NCBI GenBank assembly: GCA_947095585.1
Contig: OX352761.1
Location: forward strand, 24,395,777 to 24,459,776
DNA: 64,000 bases
Direction of reading: 5' to 3'
Source: Nephrocerus scutellatus
Lineage: Eukaryota; Arthropoda; Insecta; Diptera; Pipunculidae
This document shows, in pieces, positions 57,470 through 64,000 of the stretch. A program made the position numbers and the translations under genes. Below the pieces are notes generated by a model that was not told the DNA's origin, made no database searches, and saw only the letters and a list, made by a program, of their open reading frames with translations. Positions within the stretch are counted from its first letter, which is position 1. The number at the start of each line of letters is the position of its first letter.

Positions 57470-57722
57470 TGCGTGTATTTGTCTGTTTGTTTTCGAGTAT
57501 GTCGACTAGTATTTCTCGACTTCTACCAGTCAGAATTTGATGGGACTTGTTTTAAAACAATTGCTTAGCTCTCGGCTTGCAACGGCTTTTATCAATAGGG
57601 GTAGTTTTAGGAGGAAACGTATAAAAAAAGGTTTTTTAATGAAACTAAGATTCTTCCAGTCTTTAGACTGAATTACAACTATCCACATGGCGAGCTGAGA
57701 AGCTCCGCTTTACTATCTTATC
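57470..57722 (+). mobile_element. Family P element, short form (copy 3)
   Basis: CTTCTACCAGTCAGAATTTG and TTTTAAAACAATTGCTTAGC start blocks, then directly the 3' end CTTTAGACTGAATTACAACT and a hairpin GCGAGCTGAGAAGCTCCGC before TTTACTATCTTA. It lacks the 118-bp tandem units of copy 1, so it defines both ends of the family. The hairpin carries an extra C relative to copy 1. Confidence 0.65.
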
Positions 57723-58229
57723 TAATACATTAATGGATAATGAATTAATTCACTTTGACAATAGAAGTAAGCATTGACGTTTATTATTAAGCCGTTATTT
57801 CTACTCTATTTTGTTCTCCCCATTTTCTTTTGCTGTAAAAGTCAAATGAATGGTCTAATGTTCTAGTAGCACATTCAAAGACAGTAATGAGACATGAAAA
57901 GTTTAGAGAGAGAGAGAGTGCTGTAATTACCGAAGGAATGTATAAAATGAGACTTGAGATTATTGATCAAAATAATAAAGAGCTTACAAGTACTGTGTAG
58001 AAGAGAACACCCGCTGTCAGAATTAAAACCGTAAAAACGACCTAAATCGATCGGTGTGATGAATAGCTTCTACAATGAATAAGGGTTACATCGATTGCAT
58101 ACTTGAGCGTACGAAACATGGAAATTTTACGCAAATGTTTTCTCTGCAAGGCAGAACATGGTGGTCAGAACTTGTCGTTTATTGACATTAAAGACGAGTT
58201 TTTAACAACGATATTCGACGTGTAGCGTA
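57723..58229. other. Unassigned intergenic DNA
   Basis: Contains a short (GA)n run at 57908-57920. Nothing else recognised. Confidence 0.4.
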
Positions 58230-59405
58230 CGACGAATGTCAATTGTGAATTGTCAAGGCACGAAGATACACTGTCACGTCGTAACGCTGTGAGAATTTTA
58301 CACCCCTATTATGGTTAGCGGGTCGAACGTTCCCAATAGCCAATCTCTGGCATACATGGCGCAGAACAGTTGAGGAGGAGGCACGGCAATTGGGGAAGAG
58401 TTGGAGAGAGCTGAAGCTCATTCCCAGAAAGCGCACGCGATGGCGCGTAGGCGTAGTAGAGGCCCTAGGACCCACAAGGGGATACAGGACATAAAGAAAG
58501 AAGAAAGAATCTCTGGCAATGCCACACGAATGGTCTATGCTGGCAGCTTTAGGAGTAGTATTTTGCAATTTTTCTGCAATTGTATTAAATTGATTATATA
58601 TTAGGTTAAGAAAATCTTTTTATGAACTTTTGTCATTAAAAAGACACATCTTGAACAGAGATCATTGGAATTTTTACATTAAGACTACTTAGTCCTTATT
58701 TTCCCATTTTTTTATCCCACAATTTCATCTTCAAATATTGGTAAAATTAAGATGATAAATATGAGTTCCCTCAGCTTTGACTAAGTGGCTTTAAAACATC
58801 TAAGCTTTAACAGTTGTAAATTGTTATGAATATTCCAATTTCATGTTCATGTCACCCATACGGTTGTTTTATTCGTTAAGGAAATGATATATACAGTAGT
58901 AGTGGAATTCTTCTTCTTATGTCCTATATCCCCTTGTGGGTCCTAGGGCTTCTACTACGCCTACGCGCCATCGCGTGCGATTCCTGGCAATGAGCTTCAG
59001 ATCTCTCCAACTCTTCCCCAATTGTCGTGACTCCTCCTCAACTGTTATGCGCCATGTATTTCTCGGACGACCCGTTCTTCTACCATCCTGAGTCATTTAA
59101 CATTTGCTTAGATTTAACAAAATAAAAAAAATTGACGAAATAGTATCAATTGAATAAATAAAGAGCGATTAAAAACATTTTTAAATTGTTATTCCTACAT
59201 ATGTTAAATATAAGCGAATGAAAGCGTAAAATGACTAAGTCGAACGTTCGACTCGCTAACCATAATAACGGGGTTACAATTTTTCAAACCTGCCACGCCG
59301 CGACACGACGAGACGTGAAGTGTTATGAATTAAATCATACGTTTAATATTTTTTTAACAATTAAACGCGTCTCGCTCGTGTCGACACGTGGCATTGTGAA
59401 TTAGG
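58230..59405. repeat. Large imperfect inverted repeat with nested LINE ends
   Basis: The left arm contains CCCTATTATGGTTAGCGGGT and CGAACGTTC (58303-58332), then a LINE ORF2 C-terminus on the plus strand (58345-58500; translated WRELKLIPRKRTRWRVG). The right arm carries the same LINE piece on the minus strand (58915-59060) and then CGAACGTTCGACTCGCTAAC and CATAATAACGGGG (59241-59274) in reverse. The loop is about 58505-58910. Arms differ in spacing, so this is an imperfect foldback. Confidence 0.6.
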
Positions 59406-59558
59406 CTTTAGGCTAGGGCTACATTTTAAACCGGCAGACTAATAAGAAAGTACTTTTCGAGTATAAAAAACAGTATTGTTACGTTTGAAGAAACACATGG
59501 ATATCCGGAGCGTATATCAAGGTTATGTTAATGTGTTTACACTTGATGCACATTTTTT

Positions 59559-60437
59559 AAATTCTCTATATTAACTTCACTTGCCCGTGGGTCGGTCGTC
59601 GGTCGTCGGTCGGTCGGTCGTCGGTCGTCTGTCGTGGATTCTTGCGATCAATTTTTAACCCACTTCCCATGGCCCGATTTTATTTTGCACACATGTGTAT
59701 TTCCGGAGACAACACTTTCTATTAAATTTTGAGGCCCCTCGGGCTGCGGGGTCGGGGGGCTCCCAAACAAAAATTTTAAAAAATTTACCCGATTTTCTTC
59801 AAATTTTAAACACATGTGTATACCCAGTAAACAATACTTTTTCGAAAATTTGGTAGTGATCGGGTCCCGGGTTCGGCCGCAAGGCCCTTATACATTTTTT
59901 AAATATCTATACTGGCATCAGATATTCGTCGCCCTTTATGGACTGTGTGCGGTGTGTGCTGCATGGTTTTGGTGGTGGTGGAGAGAGAGAGAGAAATCTT
60001 AGCGCACGCACAAATGAACCCAGCAAATGAAACGAGACATAAATGTTTTATGCTTACTTCAACTTACATTTTTATTATATACTGAATTGTATTTTTATTG
60101 ATGTCGTTTTTTTTGTTGTCGATATCAACTTACAGATAGAACAACAAGTTTTCACAATATTCTGTCATTTGGCGTTTTCATAAATTAGTTCAGAGCAGTC
60201 AAAGAGTTCTCAAGATAAATGTTCGTGTTTCTTATTTGCTCAGAGTATGAGCGTGCTCTAAGTGCTCAGAATAAAATGATCTGAGCTTTTTCAATTTTAA
60301 CATCTGATGTCAAATGTCTGTTTCTATGATTTTCCCCTACAATAAAAAAAAATGGCCCAGGATCGAGGGGCTCCCATATCAATTTCTGCGACTAGAGAAT
60401 TTATATGAAAAATTTTAATTTTTATGGGTTGTTTTTT
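59559..60437 (+). mobile_element. Family H element, near full length (copy 10)
   Basis: Almost identical to 8673-9580 over its whole length, with small differences in microsatellite length (GGTC units at 59587-59628) and a few short indels, for example the loss of GCGCAGTCGGCT-like bases near 59960. Starts TTAAATTCTCTATATTAACT and ends AATTTTTATGGGTTGTTTTT. Confidence 0.8.
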
Positions 60438-61080
60438 TTCTTTTTTGGTATAACAACGTCAATAACGTATATAACGTAAATAGAGGAGAATAACGATTAG
60501 TTGTGATACGAATTCCTCCTGTAGAATCACCTTTGAGTTATTGGGTGGGTGAAAATAAATCTGATATCTGCACTCGAGCTCCGATTTTTTCTCGAAAAAA
60601 CGAACATGAAACCCGACAATCTTTTGTTTGCATTGTTGTTGTTGCAGTTAATGAAAAAAGGGGTAAATCTCCGAAAATATCAAGATCTGTTTTAGGGGAA
60701 ATCCGATCTACCGTAGATTAGTTTTTAGAAAAAACGAACAACTTGACAGCCAAAAAACAATCTGCGCCAGATTTGAAAAAAAGGAAAACACGACATAAGT
60801 GTTCCCTAAACTTTTTGGAAAAAAAACTCTGAGTGTTTTCTTTATTTCATTCTAAACATTCAGAATATTCCGAATTTGACATAAAACGTTATTTTATTTA
60901 TTCTTCGTATTACATTCCTTTTTTGACTATTCTTTTATTTCTTCGGAATGTTTAGAACGTATTCTTTTTATACTACATCGATAGGTAGAATAAACAGAAT
61001 AATTTTTGGTAACGTGATTGATATTCTGCTCCTTCTATTATTTCTGCAGAATAAATTAAAGAAAACACATTGTTTGGCCG
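60438..61080. other. Unassigned intergenic DNA
   Basis: A 72-codon frame (60503-60721) has no recognisable domain. No repeat partner seen. Confidence 0.4.
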
Positions 61081-61084
61081 AATA

Positions 61085-61990
61085 AGCTTGGGCAAACATC
61101 ACCAAGAAAAACTGCATCCGAGAACCAGATATAAGTCATAACGACTACCCTTTGCAATGAAGAGACCAGAGACGGCCAAGCTATAATACTCGCCCTTAAG
61201 AGTAAGTCCTGGAGCGTGAAGAGACGCTGAATTTATCTTATGCAGGTACGGTATTACATCAAGCACAGCATGAACTAATATTGCAAATATGGGAGAAAGA
61301 TCCGATGCCAGAATACTGGAGAAGAGGCATTCTGCACCACATATCAAAGAATGGAGGTATTGCAGGATCTATCGTTGTATAAAGTGTTTGAGTACAGCGA
61401 ATAAGATTTTATTCTTAATTCTACGACAGGATAGTCCCATTCGTAATATTTATCATTGATCCATACCAATGTGGATTAATTGCAGGCAAATCAACAACTC
61501 AAGAAGAACAAATAAATCATATTTTCGCGTTTAGGCAAGAGATTAAAAAATGTCTAGAATACTAATACTCAGGTTAGGTTAGGTTAAGGTGGCTGTCAGT
61601 GAAACCGACACACTTAGACCAGAAATGGTCCATTGTGGTACCACACGAATCAGGAAAGTTTCCCTCGTTGAATCACTTAGAGCTTCGTATGAAGCGAAGG
61701 AGAATACTCACTAGACCATCTATTTATAGACTTTAAAGCCACCTAGAACTTTATAAAGTTAGGAGAAAATTCAACATCCCAAATAAACTGACACGAATAA
61801 TTTGGTGGCACTGACCAATGTTATAAGCTAAGTAAATATATCACTACGCAAAGGGGATAGACTGGCCAGCGCCCTCTTCAACTTATGTGATACTGGTTTA
61901 CGCCAAAGAAATTGACATTATTGGTAGAAACCCAGGCGTTGCACAAAGGGCTTTCATCCAGATCGAGCAGGCTGATTTACAATATAGCTG
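61085..61990 (+). pseudogene. RTE/CFDP2-like LINE, decayed RT region, interrupted
   Basis: 61100-61220 matches the post-endonuclease linker at 2150-2275 (CTGCATCCGAGAACCAGATA, GAGTAAGTCCTGGAGC). Next come traces of the RT fingers (WEKDPMPEYWRRGILHHISK), then a QCG-type block with GKSTTQEEQINHIF read across frameshifts near 61480-61530. After an interruption at about 61560-61870, 61885-61975 matches the YADD region at 2945-3020, with the motif mutated (VYAKEIDIIG). Confidence 0.65.
61571..61755. repeat. Dispersed-repeat fragment with (GGTTA)n end
   Basis: AGGTTAGGTTAGGTTAAGGT opens a GC-balanced block (TGGCTGTCAGTGAAACCGAC, AGAATACTCACTAGACCATC) that interrupts the LINE relic. It resembles the end of another retroelement, with the GGTTA repeats as its simple-sequence tail on the minus strand. 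Family not identified. Confidence 0.4.
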
Positions 61991-62438
61991 TGAAGTAAAG
62001 GGAATTGCTCGTTGACTGATGTCAACGGTTATTTTTTGGTATAAAGGATGTACTTGGATATATAATAATAATTTAGTAGTTTAATAATTTATGGTGTATA
62101 AATCAATTGTTATCTATTTTGGTTTTAGTGTGTAATTGTAAACATTACAAATGCTTTTACAATCCTATAATAAGTAGTTCTCTGTAGTTTAATTATTTTT
62201 ATGAGTAATTATTCAAATATAAAAGGTTAAATATTAGCGCAAGTGTAAGTATTTAGATAAATACAATAAAAAAATGTTCTTATTGTAATTAATACATTGT
62301 TTTATGTCTTAATATTATCAATGGGTTGTTTTTCTTTCTTATTTAAATGCATTTTAAAAATTAGTGTTAATTTCCTTGATGTAATGAAATCTCCATGATG
62401 CTGTTTATGTTCTTATTTGTAAATTGGTTATTGATGGG
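61991..62438. other. AT-rich DNA downstream of the second tropomyosin gene
   Basis: Probably includes 3' UTR for the minus-strand exon ending at 62439. No coding feature. Confidence 0.4.
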
Positions 62439-62521
62439 TTAGTAAGCGTTCATGTCAGCGTATGTGGAGTCCAATTCTTGTGCGATCGTTTTGTAATTCT
62501 CTTTACCTTTACTAACTTCCT
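62439..62521 (-). CDS. Tm2: Alternative last coding exon of a tropomyosin gene (probably Tm2)
   Basis: After a TTTTAG acceptor at 62522-62523, the exon encodes, with one G carried from the previous exon, EEVSKGKENYKTIAQELD then STYADMNAY and TAA. Phase (one base in), length (28 codons with stop) and heptad pattern equal those of every other tropomyosin last exon in this window. The DMNAY terminus differs from all the others. Because it lies upstream of the Tm1 start on the same strand and carries a stop, it cannot belong to the Tm1 transcript starting near 34.6 kb; it should be spliced from a gene starting beyond the window. Tm2 assignment is inferred from the neighbouring exon. Confidence 0.75.
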
Positions 62522-62980
62522 CTAAAATATAAAATATTCATTTAATTTGTTGTGAAAGTAAACGAACGAAAAATTAATGTTTTTATTAAAAATTTTATTC
62601 AAAAAATATGGAATAAAAAAATATTAATAGAAAACTATAATATACGTTACAACTTGGCAAGTACATTCTACATTTACTACGTAGCAATAAGTAAAACAAC
62701 AACAAAGAGTTTTTTTAATTAAATAAAATCGGTATATTTTTGAGTTAAACATTCAAAATTCAAGTTATCCAAAATCCATTTTTTTTTCTTTTTCTTTCTT
62801 TCTATTCTTTCCTTGTTTAAAACATCACACAAATCAATAACAACATTTAATAGAATATGTAATAATATAACATTTTACAACTTTTCTTTTTAAATTGCAA
62901 ATGCTAAACCATACGACAATGATTTTGTGAAACTACTGTTGCTAAAGATAAGTGTGCAGTTGCGACGGCGAAGGCTAGAC

Positions 62981-63066
62981 TTATTCCTTGAGAATAAGTT
63001 CGACGAAGGCGGTGTCGAGATCGTCTCCGATATCCTTGTACCTTTCCTTCTCCAATACGAGGTCGT
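62981..63066 (-). CDS. Tm2: Alternative last coding exon of tropomyosin 2
   Basis: After a TTAG acceptor at 63067-63068, the exon encodes [18 protein letters not shown] then [10 protein letters not shown] and TAA. This ELILKE end is, as I recall, that of Drosophila Tm2. It is one codon longer than the other last exons. Upstream exons are outside the window. Tm2 and Tm1 are neighbours in Drosophila too, supporting conserved order, with Tm2 transcribed toward Tm1. Confidence 0.88.
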
Positions 63067-63259
63067 CTAAATAAATTAACAAAATAAATTTGAAGAAAAA
63101 AATAAAAGAAATTATAAAGAGAAAAATAACAAATTGATAAACAGAATAGATACAGAAAGATAAAAATTAAGACATAACACTTAAACCAAATAGACGAGAA
63201 AACAACAAATAAAATAACGTTTGCCAGACTAATTTACTTCACTCCGTGCCTATGACTGA

Positions 63260-64000
63260 TCCAACAATCGATCTCATAATATGATTGCTTTGTTTAGAGC
63301 CAGCTACAACTGGGGTTACATCTCGACTACCTGGAGACATGTAAACGTAATCTTTATCCCCAAAGGCAATAGTCCTAGTGAGCTGCCTAAATCCTATAGA
63401 CCATTATATGTCTAACATCATTTGTTCTCAAAACCATGGAGAGACTTTATGATGTTCATATAATAGGCTGGCTAGATTTGTCTACCCCTCTGCAGAAGGT
63501 GCCTTTCATTATCTCGTAGAGAAGATAAAAGGAACTTTTCGTTACAAGGAAATTGAGGGGACATTCAATAACACTGGCTAAGACTCATTAGTGTCTGTGT
63601 CTATGACCGCAATCAAGGGTTGCCGCCCTAAGTAGGAGTCAGTTCTCCCCTTCTGTGGTTACCATTTTCTAGTCGATCTACATAGATCAGGCTAGATCGC
63701 CATTGGTTATGTGGATGACTTGGCGATTTTTATAAGTGGTAAATAAAGCACGACCATTTCTAGGTGGTTTACTACAAGTTTGAGAATGATGCAGCACAAA
63801 AGGACTATCCATCAATTCTTGCAAAACCGTGCTAGTGTCTTTCGATCGAGGACCATAAATATCAAAGGCACTACTTTAAATTATTCCAGTGAGGTTAAAT
63901 ATCTCGGCGTCAATCTTGATAAACGGCTTAGCTGGAACTCTCATATTAAGTCCGCCATCGAACGCGCCACTAGGGCCATGCTACTTGTTAGCGGGATCTA
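63260..64000 (+). pseudogene. LOA/R1-like LINE reverse transcriptase relic, runs off the window
   Basis: Plus-strand blocks are TWRHVNVIFIPKGNSPSELP, KSYRPL (RT fingers), then after stops GYVDDLAIFISG (the FADD/YADD active-site block, with VDD), and finally KGTTLNYSSEVKYLGVNLD followed by KRLSWNSH, a typical RT thumb-side motif of LOA/R1-type elements. Frameshifts and stops break it repeatedly. It lies in the second tropomyosin gene's intron, opposite in orientation, and continues past 64000. Confidence 0.75.

Overview
The window is nuclear DNA of a higher dipteran. The coding exons closely resemble Drosophila genes: an ENL/AF9-type YEATS gene, tropomyosin 1, and the 3' end of a second tropomyosin. 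Introns are short and GT-AG, and intergenic DNA is AT-rich and packed with transposons. A tephritid fruit fly is my best guess, partly because of a DD41D (rosa-like) Tc1/mariner element, but the sequence does not prove the family.

All recognisable host genes lie on the minus strand. From left to right they are: a possible 82-codon orphan gene (5317-5565); the YEATS/AHD transcription-elongation factor ear (14085-17024, 2 exons, 955 aa); a secreted or membrane C-type-lectin-like protein (21768-23301, 3 exons, 456 aa); the sarcomeric-type tropomyosin gene Tm1 (28320-34613), with two alternative last exons that both close a 284-aa protein; and two alternative last exons of a neighbouring tropomyosin, probably Tm2 (62439-63066), whose body lies beyond the right edge. 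Tm2 would be transcribed toward Tm1, with about 28 kb of mostly transposon DNA between them.

The rest is mobile DNA. The most striking part is 42541-53286, two copies of one non-LTR retrotransposon arranged head to tail and flanked by a single 13-bp target-site duplication. The right copy has both reading frames open and overlapping as ATGA; the left copy is broken. Other elements are: at least eight fragments of an RTE/CFDP2-like LINE with (ATG)n tails; other LINE fragments; three mariner/Tc1 relics; a Helitron helicase relic plus several Helitron-like non-autonomous pieces; two tRNA-derived SINE families; a 10-copy family beginning with a conserved AATTCTCTATATTAACTTCG end and a GGCT/GGTC microsatellite (called family H here); and two families carrying internal minisatellites (K and P).

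There is no CRISPR, operon, rRNA or intact tRNA gene. Stretches where I see nothing are stated as such.
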